Shown here: positions 48,886-62,928 of the stretch, one piece after another | Layout of the letters: each line of letters begins with the position of its first letter | Position numbering within the stretch: the stretch's first letter is position 1 | Source of the DNA: Pectobacterium carotovorum | GTDB lineage: Bacteria; Pseudomonadota; Gammaproteobacteria; Enterobacterales; Enterobacteriaceae | DNA: 64,000 bases | Direction of reading: 5' to 3' | Assembly (NCBI RefSeq): GCF_033898505.1 | Contig: NZ_JAXAFK010000001.1 | Location: forward strand, 1,116,001 to 1,180,000 | Notes under the pieces: generated by a model | Databases searched by the model: none | What the model saw: the letters and a program-made list of their open reading frames with translations, nothing else | What the model was told of the DNA's origin: nothing | Translations under genes and position numbers: made by a program

Positions 48886-49590
48886 TCATAGTACTGGTTC
48901 GGCGAGCCGTTGTGGTAACCAACAGCCCTCGTCGACGGCGAGATCCTGCCATTGAGAAAGCTGTTGCAGGAAGCGATCGCGAGGGATTTCACTCACGCCC
49001 AGCGACGCAGTATGGGCGTTTAACACCTGACAATCGATCAGTTCACCACCGTGGCGAATAAAATGCTGTTGAAATGCCAGCAGCGCGTATTTTGACGCAT
49101 TATCCGTACGGCTGAACATTGACTCGCCGCAAAATAATCTTCCTTGTTCAATGCCATACAACCCTCCAACCAGTTTGTCATCCTGCCATACCTCGACAGA
49201 ATGCGCTTTGCCAGCCAAATGAAGCTGGCGATAGGCTGAGATAATGCCCGACGTAATCCAGGTACCGTCATGGTGCTCGTGCGCGCAGGCGTGAATGACA
49301 TCATCAAACGCCTGATTCAGCGTGGCGTGAAACGTATGGCGCTTCAGAAATTTTTTCATACTGCGGCTGATATGGAGTTCATTAGGAAACAGCACCGCTC
49401 GCGGATTCGGAGACCACCATAAAATAGGTTCACCGGGGGAAAACCAGGGGAAAATTCCCTGTCGGTAAGCCGCTTTTAACCGGGCCACGGAGAGATCGCC
49501 GCCAACGGCCAGCAGGCCGTTGGGGTCATCTAGCGCATGGTTCGGATCAGGAAACTGAAGCGATTGGGACGATAGCTGATATAGGCGCAT
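48886..49590 (-). CDS. aat: Leucyl/phenylalanyl-tRNA-protein transferase
   Basis: The enzyme adds Leu or Phe to the N-termini of proteins starting with Lys or Arg and so creates N-degrons for ClpS-ClpA, whose genes are in this window. The protein has 234 residues, and E. coli Aat is similar. Conserved segments are [29 protein letters not shown] and the [10 protein letters not shown] motif. The start at 49590 fits the [11 protein letters not shown]-terminus; the RBS is weak. An in-frame TTG at 49599 is an alternative. Confidence 0.93.
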   Translation of the reverse strand: MRLYQLSSQSLQFPDPNHALDDPNGLLAVGGDLSVARLKAAYRQGIFPWFSPGEPILWWSPNPRAVLFPNELHISRSMKKFLKRHTFHATLNQAFDDVIHACAHEHHDGTWITSGIISAYRQLHLAGKAHSVEVWQDDKLVGGLYGIEQGRLFCGESMFSRTDNASKYALLAFQQHFIRHGGELIDCQVLNAHTASLGVSEIPRDRFLQQLSQWQDLAVDEGCWLPQRLAEPVL

Positions 49591-49624
49591 GTTTTTCAAA
49601 CGTTGTGTTTCAACCGAGTTTGCC

Positions 49625-51364
49625 TTAAACGTGTTGGCGGAATTGCCAATAACGACCTTTTTCTGCCATTAGCGCCTGATGGCTACCCTGTTCGATCACT
49701 TTGCCGTCATCCAGAATACAGATGCGATCCATTGATTCTAAACCGTATAACCGGTGAGTGATAACGATTAGCGTCTTATCAGCACAGTGCTGGCGCAACA
49801 GTTGCAGAATACGTTTTTCAGTTTCTGCGTCCAACCCTTCGGTGGGTTCATCCAGCAGAACCAGCGGCGCGTCGTGTAATAAGGCACGCGCTAAAGCGAT
49901 ACGGCGCTGTTCACCGCCGGAGAGCTGGCGACCGCCTTCTCCCAGCCAGGCATTCAGCCCTTCATTTTCCAGCAGTTTTTCTAACCCAACCTGCTGTAAT
50001 ACCTCGGCCAGTTTTTCGTCCCGCGCAGTGGGTGCGGCCAGCAGCAGGTTATCACGCAGCGTTGCGCTAAAAATATGCACGCGCTGTGGTACCACGCTCA
50101 TCATTGCACGGAGATCTTCTTCCCGCCAATCGGCAAGAGAATGACCATTCAGCGTAATATCGCCGTATTCACAATTCCATGCCCGAGTCAGCAGCTGTAA
50201 TAGCGTCGATTTCCCACATCCGGTACGGCCCAGCAGCGCCAGATGCTCGCCCGGCTTAATGGAAAGGGAAATATTCTGTAGCACGGGCTGGGGCTGACCG
50301 GGGTACGTGAACCCCACATGCGAGAGTTCGAGTGAGGCCTCGCGTGACGTTTCTGGCCCATGCTCAGGAAACGTGACGTCAACGGGCTGACGAATGATTT
50401 GATCGACCCGAGCGGCGGAGGCGAGTACTTGTCCCATATGCTGAAACGCCACCGTAACGGGAGCCAACGCCTCGAAGGCAGCAAGCGAGGCAAACACGAA
50501 CAGTGCAATCAACGCGCCGGGCTGTGGATTACCGCCAACGCCATCCGCTGCCAGCCACAGAATCAGGGTAACGGTCAGTCCGCTGCACAGAATCATCACC
50601 GCCTGAGACTGGCCGGTAAGATTGGCTTGCTGGCGTTGACGACGCAGCCAGTTAATTTCCACCAGTGCCAACTGCTGGCGGACGCGATCGAGTGCGCCGA
50701 AGACAGTCAGCTCTGCCTGACCTTGTAGCCAGGTCGTCAGTTGGAGGCGGTATTGTGCCCGCAGCGCGGTCAAATCCTGCCCGATACCGTTTCCTGCCCG
50801 ATAAAACAGAACCGGCAGACACAGCAGCAACACCAGCATGATGGCACCAAGCGTTAACGCCAGTGAGGCGTCAATGAAGCTCAGACCGTAACAGACGATA
50901 AGAATGACGGCGAATGCGCTAACGATGGGGGAAATCACACGAAGATAGAGGTGGTCGAGCGTATCCACGTCCGCCACAAGCCGGTTGAGCAGTTCAGCCT
51001 GACGAAATTGCGCCAGCCCACCCGGAGAGAGCGGCAAAATGCGTGAAAAGGTGAAAACACGTAAACGCAGCAGAACGCGGAAGGTGGCATCGTGACTAAC
51101 GACTCGTTCGCCATAGCGCCCGGCCGTACGTGCAATCGCCGCACCCCGCACGCCAGCGGCTGGCAGCATATAGTTAAAGGTGAGTAGCCCGACAATTCCT
51201 GCCAATGCGGCACCCGCCAGAAACCAGCCGGAGAGGGCAAGGAGGCCGATGCTGGCAAGTAGCGTAGCAATAGCCAGCACGACGCCCAGGCTTAAACGCC
51301 AGATGTGCTGACGGTAGAGCGCCAGAAACGGTTTTAATACCTGCATCGTTTTTCTCTGAGCCAT
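49625..51364 (-). CDS. cydC: CydC, ABC exporter subunit for cytochrome bd assembly
   Basis: The 579-residue protein is an ABC half-transporter of the heterodimer CydDC (E. coli CydC 573). It has six membrane helices and an ATPase domain with Walker [10 protein letters not shown] and LSGGEQRR. CydDC exports glutathione and cysteine and binds haem. The start at 51364 overlaps the cydD stop in TAATG, with AGGAGG 8 bases upstream. This strongly indicates coupling, so I prefer it to the next in-frame ATG, which would match E. coli length better. Confidence 0.94.
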   Translation of the reverse strand: MAQRKTMQVLKPFLALYRQHIWRLSLGVVLAIATLLASIGLLALSGWFLAGAALAGIVGLLTFNYMLPAAGVRGAAIARTAGRYGERVVSHDATFRVLLRLRVFTFSRILPLSPGGLAQFRQAELLNRLVADVDTLDHLYLRVISPIVSAFAVILIVCYGLSFIDASLALTLGAIMLVLLLCLPVLFYRAGNGIGQDLTALRAQYRLQLTTWLQGQAELTVFGALDRVRQQLALVEINWLRRQRQQANLTGQSQAVMILCSGLTVTLILWLAADGVGGNPQPGALIALFVFASLAAFEALAPVTVAFQHMGQVLASAARVDQIIRQPVDVTFPEHGPETSREASLELSHVGFTYPGQPQPVLQNISLSIKPGEHLALLGRTGCGKSTLLQLLTRAWNCEYGDITLNGHSLADWREEDLRAMMSVVPQRVHIFSATLRDNLLLAAPTARDEKLAEVLQQVGLEKLLENEGLNAWLGEGGRQLSGGEQRRIALARALLHDAPLVLLDEPTEGLDAETEKRILQLLRQHCADKTLIVITHRLYGLESMDRICILDDGKVIEQGSHQALMAEKGRYWQFRQHV

Positions 51365-53130
51365 TACAGCGCCTCCTGTCGTTGTGCCAGCAGCGTCGCA
51401 AAGGGGCCTGCTTCGGCTCGGAGTGTTTGATAATCACCTTGTTGGACTAACCGACCGCCGTCCATGACCCAAATCGCGTCATATTCGGTGATATCGGCGA
51501 GCTGGTGCGTCACCAGCAGCGTGGTCTGGTGACGCGCAGCGTCGTTCAACGCCGTCATAACCAGCTCTTCGCTATGGGCATCAAGACTGGCTGACGGTTC
51601 ATCCAGCAGCAGTAAGTTGCAAGGATGGATCAGTGCACGGGCAACGGCAACGCGCTGCGCCTGACCGACGGATAAGCGCGCTGCGCCGTCACCGATCGTG
51701 GTTTCCAGCCCTTGTGGAAGCTGCGGTAAAAATTCCTGCACATAGGCACGTTCAATCGCCTGCTGTAACTCCACAATGCTGGCCTGCGGGTTGCCCAGCA
51801 GAATATTGCTACGCAGCGTCTGCTCCGGTAAATGGGGATTTTGCCCAACCCAGCTCAGTTGCTTACGCCATGATTCAGGCGTTAGCGTGTTTAAGGCCTG
51901 ACCGTTTACGGTCAATGATCCGCGATAGGGCAGGAACCCCAGCAGTGCATTAAGTAGCGAGCTTTTTCCTGCGCCGCTGAGGCCGACCAGCGCGATACGC
52001 TCGCCTGCGCGAATATCGAACGTCAACGGTTGAGTTAGCGGCGTGCCATTCGGCGCGAGGACAACCAGATCTTCCGCCCGAATGGCAATGGCGGTATCAC
52101 TGCTGAATACTTGGGTGCCAAAGCCTACCGTTTCGCCTTCCTCGGCTAAAAAGGTCACCAGCGATTCTGCTGCGCCAATAGCCTGAGCCTTAGCATGATA
52201 GAACGTACCCAAATCGCGCAGAGGCTGAAAAAATTCCGGCGCCAGAATCAACACGAGAAAACCGGCGAATAGCGTCACTCCCATTCCGTAATGGCCGAAA
52301 TCCAGTTCCCCGAGATAAGAGAAACCGAAATAGACGGCGACAACGGCGATCGAAATGGAGGCAAAAAATTCCAATACGCCCGAGGAGAGAAACGCCATGC
52401 GCAGCACTTCCATCGTGCGGCTACGGAAATCTTCGGAAGCGTGGCGGATTTGTTCAGTTTCTGCCTTGCCACGATGAAATAGACGTAGCGTCTCCATTCC
52501 GCGCAGGCGATCGAGGAAATGTCCGCTCAGGCGTGCCAGCGCTAGGAAATTGCGTCGGTTGGCATCCGCCGCGCCCATGCCGACCAGCGCCATAAAAAGC
52601 GGAATGAGCGGGGCAGTCAGAAACAAAATCAAGCCAGCAGCCCAGTTGATCGGGAAGATTGTGATTAAGATAAGCAACGGAATCAGCGCGGCAAGATACA
52701 TTTGCGGCAGGTAGCGGGCGTAATAATCCTGCATGTCATCAACCTGCTCAAGAATCATCGTTGCCCAACTGCCGGCGGGTTTGCCTTGTACCCAGGCAGG
52801 GCCAAGCTGTTGCAATCGATCCAGTACCAACTTACGAATTTGCTGTCGCACCGCCTGTCCGCACAGAAAACCGACGCGCTCGCGTAACACACTGTTGAGC
52901 GCTCGCAGAACGAATGTGGCGATCAGCAGAAGGAAGGGAGAGAGCAGGGATTCACGGGAAGCATGCTCGATGATCAAGGCATGAAGCAGCGTAGCTAACA
53001 GCCAGGCTTGTGCCACGATTAACGCGCCGCTCAGGAATCCAAGCAGCAGTGAAATTCGTAGCCAACGTTGCGCCAGCTTACTCTGCTGTTTCAGCCAGGC
53101 GGTCAGTTCTTGCTGTCTGGTTTTTTTCAT
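51364..53130 (-). CDS. cydD: CydD, ABC exporter subunit for cytochrome bd assembly
   Basis: The 588-residue protein matches E. coli CydD in length. It has six membrane helices (about 25-290) and an ATPase domain with Walker A GLSGAGKSS and the signature LSVGQAQR. It forms the CydDC heterodimer. It is the first gene of cydD-cydC; the promoter should lie in the AT-rich region upstream of 53130. Confidence 0.95.
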   Translation of the reverse strand: MKKTRQQELTAWLKQQSKLAQRWLRISLLLGFLSGALIVAQAWLLATLLHALIIEHASRESLLSPFLLLIATFVLRALNSVLRERVGFLCGQAVRQQIRKLVLDRLQQLGPAWVQGKPAGSWATMILEQVDDMQDYYARYLPQMYLAALIPLLILITIFPINWAAGLILFLTAPLIPLFMALVGMGAADANRRNFLALARLSGHFLDRLRGMETLRLFHRGKAETEQIRHASEDFRSRTMEVLRMAFLSSGVLEFFASISIAVVAVYFGFSYLGELDFGHYGMGVTLFAGFLVLILAPEFFQPLRDLGTFYHAKAQAIGAAESLVTFLAEEGETVGFGTQVFSSDTAIAIRAEDLVVLAPNGTPLTQPLTFDIRAGERIALVGLSGAGKSSLLNALLGFLPYRGSLTVNGQALNTLTPESWRKQLSWVGQNPHLPEQTLRSNILLGNPQASIVELQQAIERAYVQEFLPQLPQGLETTIGDGAARLSVGQAQRVAVARALIHPCNLLLLDEPSASLDAHSEELVMTALNDAARHQTTLLVTHQLADITEYDAIWVMDGGRLVQQGDYQTLRAEAGPFATLLAQRQEAL

Positions 53131-53325
53131 CAGGCACCAGTTCGTTATATTGCTGAAATGGACTTAACAGAAAATAACTCTTATGTAACTGTTAGTTAAC
53201 AAAATTATCTTCTATCATGCAGAATGACGCCATGTTACCGCGACGAGGACGCGCTGCAAACGAAAAGGAGAGGGGAAATGGGTGAGACGATCAATTTTTG
53301 TGTTGCGTGAGGTAAAGCAAAGGGA

Positions 53326-53355
53326 AGAAAACGGAACGGCTGTCGCCGCTCCGTT
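53326..53355 (-). terminator. Terminator of trxB
   Basis: On the minus strand an 11-bp stem with one mismatch (53345-53355 with 53330-53340, loop GACA) runs into TTTTCTT. It lies 13 bases after the trxB stop. Confidence 0.8.
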
Positions 53356-53367
53356 CTTAACTGCGTA

Positions 53368-54915
<1,548 letters not shown>

Positions 54916-55410
54916 ATGGTAGACACTAAAAAACGGCCAGGAAAAGATCTCGATCGTATTGATCGTAACATCCTGAACGAATTGCAAAAAGATGGGCGTA
55001 TTTCCAATGTCGAGTTGTCCAAACGTGTTGGGCTGTCGCCAACACCTTGTCTGGAACGTGTGCGTCGTCTGGAAAGACAGGGGTTCATTAACGGCTACAC
55101 AGCACTGCTAAACCCGCATTATCTGGATGCGTCACTGCTGGTTTTTGTTGAAATAACGCTAAACCGCGGCGCGCCTGATGTGTTTGAACAGTTTAATGCT
55201 GCGGTGCAGAAGCTGGAAGAAATTCAGGAATGTCATCTGGTTTCTGGTGATTTTGACTACCTGTTGAAAACGCGCGTGCCGGATATGTCTGCTTACCGTA
55301 AGCTCCTGGGTGAAACGCTGCTGCGTTTGCCGGGCGTAAACGACACCCGTACTTACGTGGTGATGGAAGAAGTGAAGCAAAGCAACCGTCTGGTTATTAA
55401 GACGCGATAA
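54916..55410 (+). CDS. lrp: Leucine-responsive regulatory protein Lrp
   Basis: The 164-residue protein matches E. coli Lrp in length. It has an N-terminal helix-turn-helix (about 15-60, DLDRIDRNILNELQKDGRISNVELSKRVGLS in part) and a C-terminal RAM domain that binds leucine. It is a global regulator of amino-acid metabolism. The sequence is almost identical to E. coli by eye. The AGAGAGAC site lies before the ATG. Confidence 0.98.
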   Translation: MVDTKKRPGKDLDRIDRNILNELQKDGRISNVELSKRVGLSPTPCLERVRRLERQGFINGYTALLNPHYLDASLLVFVEITLNRGAPDVFEQFNAAVQKLEEIQECHLVSGDFDYLLKTRVPDMSAYRKLLGETLLRLPGVNDTRTYVVMEEVKQSNRLVIKTR

Positions 55411-55448
55411 ACGTGTGGGTGCAAAACCCGATAAATTCAGCTACACTC

Positions 55449-55464
55449 CTGTGAATTTATACAG
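55449..55464 (+). promoter_or_regulatory. LexA (SOS) box upstream of ftsK
   Basis: CTGT-GAATTTAT-ACAG matches the LexA core CTGT-N8-ACAG exactly, with an AT-rich centre. E. coli ftsK (dinH) is SOS-inducible from a LexA-controlled promoter at the same place. Confidence 0.75.
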
Positions 55465-55468
55465 TCCC

Positions 55469-55493
55469 AGCGCCGGGTTTTCTCGGCGCTTTG
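55469..55493 (+). terminator. Terminator of lrp
   Basis: AGCGCCG (55469-55475) pairs with CGGCGCT (55484-55490), with only a short T tract. It lies between the LexA box and ftsK, so it could also attenuate ftsK transcription. Confidence 0.6.
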
Positions 55494-55524
55494 TCATAAA
55501 CCTTACAGGCCCCTGGAGAGACTC

Positions 55525-58500
55525 TTGAGCCAGGAATATACAGAAGATAAAGACGTTACCCTGAAAAAACTCAGTGGAACACGTCGCTTGCTTGAAGCGA
55601 TTTTAATCGTTGTGGCACTTTTTGCAGTTTATCTCAGTGTCGCACTACTCAGTTTCAGCCCCTCCGATCCCAGTTGGTCACAGACTGCATGGCACGAGCC
55701 GATTCACAACCTTGGTGGTGTAGCAGGCGCATGGCTGGCGGATACGCTGTTCTTTATTTTTGGTGTGCTGGCCTATGCCATTCCGCCGATTATGTTATCC
55801 CTGTGCTGGGCTGCTTTCCGCCAGCGTGATAACCACCAGTCTATCGACTACTTTACCTTTTCACTTCGCCTGATTGGGACATTGGCGCTGATCCTGACCT
55901 CGTGTGGTCTGGCTGCGTTGAATATTGACGATCTCTACTATTTTGCTTCCGGTGGTGTCTTGGGAAGCCTGTTGAGCAGCTCAATGATCCCGCGTTTCAA
56001 CAGCATGGGCGCGACGCTGATTCTGCTGTGCGTGTGGGGCGCTGGGTTAACACTGTTTACCGGTTGGTCATGGTTAACGATCGCTGAAAAAATTGGTGCC
56101 GGTGTTTTGGGCTGTCTGACATTTATGTCAAACCGCTCACGTCGCGATGAAGACTACCGCGAAGAAAACGACCGTGAAGAAGATGAACGCGATGTGCTTA
56201 ACCTGCGCCACGATGAAGCGTCGGATGAGGCGGTAACGCAACAGCGCGATGACGATGATGTGCTGTTTTCTGCGCCTTCTGTGGCTGATGCTGCAAACGA
56301 CATTGTGGCAGAGAATAAGATGGAAGCGTCATCATCTTCCGCCGAAAGCGCGTCGGCCACTACAGCAGAGAACTTCTCAGCAGAAACGTCAGCAGCAGGG
56401 TCAACATTCCCTGAACTGGCTGCGTCTGATTCGCGGTTGCCTGACGCATCGTCTGCTATTGTGCCACCTGTTGCCCCATCTCCGATTGATACGGCATCGT
56501 CGCTAAACCCGCCGCTGTATTCGTTTGAAATCCCTGAAACGCCTGCTGCGATGCCAGAGATTGCGACGTCGCCTGAACGCCATAGCAGCGCGTATGCACC
56601 TTACGGGAATAGCTACGGAGAGAGTGCTGTACCGCCAATCGTAACGGCACCGGTGGTTCAGCCCTTTGCTGAAGCGCCACAGCCTGCACGTGATGCGGAT
56701 TTCAACGCGAACAATACCTTTATGCCGGCGTTCAGCGCCGATGGGGATGACAACCCGCAGATTAAACGCGGCGTCGGGCCGGAACTGCCGCGCCCTAATC
56801 CGGTGCGCATTCCTACTCGTCGCGAATTGGCGTCATATGGAATCAAACTGCCATCGCAGCGGTTGGCCGAAGAGCAGGCAAGGTTACAGGCGCAGAATGA
56901 GAGTGCGGAAACGGAATTGACGAACGATATCTATCAGGAAGAAACACCGGATGATATTGCCCGTCAGGAAGCCGCTTTGCAGCAGGAATACCTGAATCAG
57001 CAGCGTCAGCGTTACGGTGATGAATATCCGTTACAGGAAGAAGATGAAGACGCGCTTTTGCAAGCGCAGCTCGCGAGAGATTTCGCTGCACAGCAGCAGT
57101 CTCGTTATGATGCTAATGCGTTGCAGCGCGATGAGGGCATGCCAGCTCCGGCAGCATCGCCAGTGGTCAGTGAGCCAGTTCAGCCAGCTCCTGTGGTAGC
57201 GCATAACGACTTTTCATTCTCGCCGTTTAGCGCGGAGAATAATCGTGAGCCTGAGCCGCCTACGTTTAGTGAACCTCCGTATACGCAACCGTCTTATCGT
57301 GCCGAATCCGATCTTCCACCGATGCATGCTGGTGAGGATGACGACGACGCTGATGATCGCAATCCGTTGACGTTTGGTCAGCCAGCGCAACCAACGTCAG
57401 CGCCTGTTGAGGCCGAGAAACAGGAAACTGTAGCAACACCAACGCATCATCCTGCAATGGATGGTCTGATTCATCCGTTCCTGATGCGTAATGAACAACC
57501 GCTACAGAAGCCGACTACGCCGCTGCCAACGCTGGATTTGTTGACGCCGCCGCCAGCCAGCGAAGCGCCTGTTGATAATTTCGCGTTGGAACAGACGGCG
57601 CGATTAATTGAAGCGCGTCTGGCTGATTTCCGGGTAAAAGCAGATGTGGTCGATCATTCGCCAGGGCCGGTGATCACACGGTTTGAATTGGATCTGGCAC
57701 CGGGTGTTAAAGCGGCACGTATCTCGAATCTGTCGCGCGATTTGGCGCGTTCTCTGTCAGTTGTCGCGGTGCGTATTGTTGAGGTGATTCCGGGCAAACC
57801 GTATGTCGGTTTGGAACTGCCGAATGCGCATCGTCAAACGGTTTATCTGCGCGAAGTGTTGGACTGCGACAAATTCCGCGATAACCCATCGCCGCTGTCG
57901 ATTGTGCTGGGTAAAGATATTGCAGGCGATCCTGTCGTTGCCGATCTGGCGAAAATGCCACACCTGCTGGTCGCCGGTACGACGGGCTCGGGTAAATCGG
58001 TCGGCGTCAACGCTATGATCATCAGTATGTTGTATAAAGCCACGCCGGAAGACGTACGCTTTATCATGATCGACCCGAAAATGCTGGAGCTCTCGGTGTA
58101 CGAAGGTATTCCGCATTTGTTGACGGAAGTCGTGACCGACATGAAGGATGCGGCAAATGCGTTGCGCTGGTGCGTCGGTGAAATGGAACGTCGCTATAAG
58201 CTGATGTCGGCGCTTGGCGTGCGTAATCTGGCGGGATACAACGAACGGGTGATGACGGCAAATGCAATGGGACGCCCAATCCCCGATCCGTTCTGGAAGC
58301 CGGGTGACAGTATGGACATGACGCCGCCAGTGCTGGAAAAACTGCCGTATATTGTGGTGATGGTCGATGAATTTGCTGACCTGATGATGGCGGTGGGTAA
58401 GAAAGTTGAAGAGTTGATTGCCCGATTGGCGCAAAAAGCGCGTGCTGCGGGTATTCACCTGGTACTGGCAACGCAGCGTCCTTCCGTTGATGTTATCACC

Positions 58501-58998
58501 GGATTGATCAAAGCGAATATTCCGACGCGTATCGCGTTTACGGTGTCCAGCAAAATCGACTCACGGACTATCCTCGATCAAGGCGGTGCAGAATCGCTAT
58601 TGGGGATGGGGGATATGCTGTATATGGCTCCTAACTCCTCGATACCTGTCCGCGTTCATGGCGCTTTTGTCCGCGACGAGGAAGTGCACGCTGTCGTTCA
58701 GGACTGGAAAGCGCGTGGCCGTCCTCAATATATCGATAATATTGTCAGCGGTGGCGATGATGCTGAAGGCGGAAGTCTCGGTCTTGATGGCGATGAAGAA
58801 CTCGATCCGCTGTTCGATCAGGCGGTAGAATTTGTGGTCGATAAGCGTCGTGCATCCATTTCCGGTGTACAGCGCCAGTTCCGAATCGGTTATAACCGCG
58901 CCGCGCGAATCGTTGAGCAAATGGAAGCACAGGGCATCGTCAGCTCCCCTGGGCACAATGGCAACCGCGAGGTATTGGCTCCGCCATCCATGGAATAA
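55525..58998 (+). CDS. ftsK: DNA translocase FtsK
   Basis: The 1157-residue protein has four N-terminal membrane helices (about 25-200) that anchor it at the septum. A long acidic and Pro/Ala/Gln-rich linker (about 210-690) follows, then a RecA-like motor with Walker A GTTGSGKS (818-825) and a C-terminal gamma winged-helix that reads KOPS sites and activates XerD. It segregates chromosomes at division. It is shorter than E. coli FtsK (1329) because the linker is shorter. The start is TTG at 55525 after GGAGAG, and E. coli ftsK also starts with a UUG-type codon. Confidence 0.96.
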   Translation: MSQEYTEDKDVTLKKLSGTRRLLEAILIVVALFAVYLSVALLSFSPSDPSWSQTAWHEPIHNLGGVAGAWLADTLFFIFGVLAYAIPPIMLSLCWAAFRQRDNHQSIDYFTFSLRLIGTLALILTSCGLAALNIDDLYYFASGGVLGSLLSSSMIPRFNSMGATLILLCVWGAGLTLFTGWSWLTIAEKIGAGVLGCLTFMSNRSRRDEDYREENDREEDERDVLNLRHDEASDEAVTQQRDDDDVLFSAPSVADAANDIVAENKMEASSSSAESASATTAENFSAETSAAGSTFPELAASDSRLPDASSAIVPPVAPSPIDTASSLNPPLYSFEIPETPAAMPEIATSPERHSSAYAPYGNSYGESAVPPIVTAPVVQPFAEAPQPARDADFNANNTFMPAFSADGDDNPQIKRGVGPELPRPNPVRIPTRRELASYGIKLPSQRLAEEQARLQAQNESAETELTNDIYQEETPDDIARQEAALQQEYLNQQRQRYGDEYPLQEEDEDALLQAQLARDFAAQQQSRYDANALQRDEGMPAPAASPVVSEPVQPAPVVAHNDFSFSPFSAENNREPEPPTFSEPPYTQPSYRAESDLPPMHAGEDDDDADDRNPLTFGQPAQPTSAPVEAEKQETVATPTHHPAMDGLIHPFLMRNEQPLQKPTTPLPTLDLLTPPPASEAPVDNFALEQTARLIEARLADFRVKADVVDHSPGPVITRFELDLAPGVKAARISNLSRDLARSLSVVAVRIVEVIPGKPYVGLELPNAHRQTVYLREVLDCDKFRDNPSPLSIVLGKDIAGDPVVADLAKMPHLLVAGTTGSGKSVGVNAMIISMLYKATPEDVRFIMIDPKMLELSVYEGIPHLLTEVVTDMKDAANALRWCVGEMERRYKLMSALGVRNLAGYNERVMTANAMGRPIPDPFWKPGDSMDMTPPVLEKLPYIVVMVDEFADLMMAVGKKVEELIARLAQKARAAGIHLVLATQRPSVDVITGLIKANIPTRIAFTVSSKIDSRTILDQGGAESLLGMGDMLYMAPNSSIPVRVHGAFVRDEEVHAVVQDWKARGRPQYIDNIVSGGDDAEGGSLGLDGDEELDPLFDQAVEFVVDKRRASISGVQRQFRIGYNRAARIVEQMEAQGIVSSPGHNGNREVLAPPSME

Positions 58999-59114
58999 GC
59001 GCGTTGTATTGATTGATCTCACTCTACTATAAGGGCTGCGCGTGCAGCCCTTATGCAAAGAAGCGTAAAAGCGGTGATAAGCAGATAATTCACCTATCAC
59101 CGCCCGAGTGGGTT

Positions 59115-59182
59115 CAGATAACATAGATCTACAGATAACGTAGATCGACAAATAACACCGATCCACAAATCACATAGGTCTC
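59115..59182. repeat. Four imperfect 17-bp tandem repeats upstream of lolA
   Basis: The units are CAGATAACATAGATCTA (59115), CAGATAACGTAGATCGA (59132), CAAATAACACCGATCCA (59149) and CAAATCACATAGGTCTC (59166). They follow without a gap. They end 65 bases before lolA, so they occupy its promoter or leader. A regulatory or protein-binding role is possible. Confidence 0.8.
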
Positions 59183-59246
59183 GTGCAAAGCATCTGACGT
59201 CAATATGTGAAGGTTGTTATATCAGGAAATTCAAAGGATTATGCGT

Positions 59247-59858
59247 ATGAAAAAGTGGTTAGCTATCAGTTGCCTGGTTGCAGGTATGACCTCAACCGCT
59301 GTCTATGCGGACGCGGCAAAAGATTTGCAGGGTCGCCTCAATAAAGTAAACAGTTTCCATGCAAATTTTAGCCAGAAAGTCACCAGCGCCGATGGCGCAG
59401 CCGTGCAGGAAGGGGAAGGTGAACTGTGGTTGAAGCGTCCTAACTTATTTAACTGGAAAACCACATCACCTGATGAAAGTACCCTGATTTCTGACGGAAA
59501 AACGCTCTGGTTCTACAATCCGTTTGTGGAGCAAGTCACGGCAACCTGGCTGAAGGATGCAACAGGAAATACGCCGTTCATTCTGATTACGCGTAACGAT
59601 GCCAGCGACTGGAATAAATACAATGTGCGTCAGAAAGGCGATGACTTCGAGCTTACGCCGAAATCCGCGAGTGGCAATCTGAAACAGTTCGCGATTAATG
59701 TGACGACAAACGGCACAATCAAGCAGTTTACCGCGACGGAACAGGATGGGCAGCGGAGCACTTATGTGCTGAAGAACCAGCAAAATGCCGCTGTTGATGC
59801 CGCGCAATTTACGTTCACACCGCCGAAAGGCGTCACGCTGGATGACCAGCGTCAGTGA
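59247..59858 (+). CDS. lolA: Outer-membrane lipoprotein carrier protein LolA
   Basis: The 203-residue periplasmic chaperone has the same length as E. coli LolA. Its signal peptide is cleaved near VYA-DA. Conserved pieces are [26 protein letters not shown] and [12 protein letters not shown]. LolA carries lipoproteins from LolCDE to LolB. The ATG at 59247 lies 8 bases after AAAGGA; an ATG at 59241 is too close. rarA starts 7 bases after its stop. Confidence 0.95.
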   Translation: MKKWLAISCLVAGMTSTAVYADAAKDLQGRLNKVNSFHANFSQKVTSADGAAVQEGEGELWLKRPNLFNWKTTSPDESTLISDGKTLWFYNPFVEQVTATWLKDATGNTPFILITRNDASDWNKYNVRQKGDDFELTPKSASGNLKQFAINVTTNGTIKQFTATEQDGQRSTYVLKNQQNAAVDAAQFTFTPPKGVTLDDQRQ

Positions 59859-59865
59859 GGCCAGA

Positions 59866-61209
59866 GTGAGCAACCTGTCCCTTGATTTTTCCCACAACGA
59901 ATTCCAGCCCCTGGCCGCGCGTATGCGGCCAGAGACCTTGGCGCAGTATATTGGTCAACAGCACCTGTTAGGCGCCGGTAAGCCTTTGCCACGGGCAATC
60001 GAGGCAGGGCAGTTGCACTCCATGATTCTCTGGGGACCGCCAGGAACGGGAAAAACCACGCTGGCAGAATTGATTGGGCATTACGGGCAGGCTGATGTAG
60101 AACGCATTTCTGCCGTGACGTCCGGTATTAAAGAAATTCGTGAAGCGATTGAACGTGCCCTACAAAACCGCAATGCGGGGCGTCGTACCATTTTGTTTGT
60201 CGATGAAGTCCATCGTTTCAACAAAAGCCAGCAGGATGCGTTTTTGCCACATATCGAAGATGGAACGATCACCTTCATTGGGGCAACAACGGAAAATCCC
60301 TCTTTTGAGCTTAATTCCGCGTTGTTATCTCGTGCCCGTGTCTATTTGCTGAAAGCGCTGACGGTAGAAGATATCGAACAGGTATTGCAGCAGGCGATGA
60401 GTGACAGCGAGCGGGGATACGGCGGACAGAATATTGTTCTGCCTGCCGACACCGCACGGATGCTGGCTGAATTGGTCAATGGTGATGCCAGACGTGCGCT
60501 GAATAGTCTGGAAATGATGGCGGATATGGCGGAAATTGATGCGCAGGGCATGCGTGTCTTGACGCCGGCGCTCCTCAATGAAATTGCTGGCGAGCGCAGT
60601 GCCCGCTTTGATAACAAAGGTGACCGCTATTACGACTTGATTTCGGCGCTGCATAAATCGGTAAGAGGCTCTGCGCCGGATGCGGCGCTTTATTGGTACG
60701 CCAGGATAATCACCGCCGGTGGCGATCCGCTGTATGTTGCCCGACGATTGCTGGCGATTGCGTCGGAAGACGTCGGCAATGCCGACCCGCGTGCGATGCA
60801 GGTGGCGATCTCCGCCTGGGATTGCTTCACTCGCGTTGGCCCGGCGGAAGGAGAACGCGCCATCGCTCAGGCGATAGTTTATCTGGCCTGCGCGCCCAAA
60901 AGTAATGCCGTATATAGCGCGTTCAAAGCGGCGATGCAGGATGCGCGTGAGAAGCCAGACTATGATGTTCCTGAGCACTTGCGCAACGCACCGACCCGCT
61001 TGATGAAAGAAATGGGGCTCGGGGCAGAGTATCGGTACGCACACAATGAACCCAATGCCTATGCCGCTGGCGAGATCTACTTTCCACAGGAAATGGCGGA
61101 TACGCACTATTACACGCCGACTTCGCGCGGCCTTGAGGGCAAAATTGGTGAAAAGCTCGCCTGGCTTGCCGCTCAGGATCAAAATAGCCCGACAAAACGC
61201 TACCGTTGA
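59866..61209 (+). CDS. rarA: Replication-associated recombination protein RarA (MgsA)
   Basis: The 447-residue AAA+ ATPase matches E. coli RarA. Walker A is GPPGTGKT (57-64) and Walker [16 protein letters not shown]. It is related to clamp-loader subunits and acts at stalled replication forks. The start is GTG at 59866 ([10 protein letters not shown] follows), with GAGG 6 bases upstream that overlaps the lolA stop. The frame continues upstream to 59785 without family resemblance. Confidence 0.96.
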   Translation: MSNLSLDFSHNEFQPLAARMRPETLAQYIGQQHLLGAGKPLPRAIEAGQLHSMILWGPPGTGKTTLAELIGHYGQADVERISAVTSGIKEIREAIERALQNRNAGRRTILFVDEVHRFNKSQQDAFLPHIEDGTITFIGATTENPSFELNSALLSRARVYLLKALTVEDIEQVLQQAMSDSERGYGGQNIVLPADTARMLAELVNGDARRALNSLEMMADMAEIDAQGMRVLTPALLNEIAGERSARFDNKGDRYYDLISALHKSVRGSAPDAALYWYARIITAGGDPLYVARRLLAIASEDVGNADPRAMQVAISAWDCFTRVGPAEGERAIAQAIVYLACAPKSNAVYSAFKAAMQDAREKPDYDVPEHLRNAPTRLMKEMGLGAEYRYAHNEPNAYAAGEIYFPQEMADTHYYTPTSRGLEGKIGEKLAWLAAQDQNSPTKRYR

Positions 61210-61261
61210 ACTAAGCGTTGCGGTAAGGTTATTGAGGTATTTTCTGAAACCGGCCGCGTAG

Positions 61262-62608
<1,347 letters not shown>

Positions 62609-62622
62609 TCGCCGATGACCTG

Positions 62623-62652
62623 AAAAAAGCGCCCGTTTAAAGGCGCTTTTTT
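62623..62652 (+). terminator. Terminator of serS
   Basis: AAAAAAGCGCC pairs with GGCGCTTTTTT around an eight-base loop, with a T tract. It lies 15 bases after the stop. Confidence 0.9.
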
Positions 62653-62928
62653 TACGCCTCCTGTTCGGTAATATTTTTTCATCGTAAAAATAGCTTCTCT
62701 ATCTTAAACAACCCGTTCGACTTAATTTTAAAGCTAAAACTGATGTAAAATCAGTTGAGTAGCTTCTTTCTGTTTTCAATCGTGGAGGCCTTTCTGTGGA
62801 CGTTGATGAATTCTTTCAATCCATAATTTGAGAAAGGACTTTTAGCACTTTTTGCCCGGATTGACTTTTATATACGCAGTGGCATGATGCGCTCACTCTT
62901 CTCCGGTTGTTTGGTTATCCACTTCGCT
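62653..62928. other. Intergenic region before ycaD
   Basis: An AACTGAT/ATCAGTT hairpin (62738-62756) and a strongly initiated 11-codon frame at 62796 are the notable items. The dmsABC genes that follow serS in E. coli are absent. No larger gene is seen. Confidence 0.5.
62796..62831 (+). CDS. Possible 11-residue leader or remnant frame upstream of ycaD
   Basis: GTG at 62796 is preceded by GGAGG with 7-base spacing and opens [11 protein letters not shown], then TGA. Such a good ribosome binding site on so short a frame suggests a leader peptide, or the residue of a lost gene. No function can be assigned. Confidence 0.3.
   Translation: MDVDEFFQSII

Noticed and set aside
57757..58458. A 233-codon frame opposite the FtsK motor domain
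   Set aside because: Shadow of a strongly conserved gene with no features of its own.
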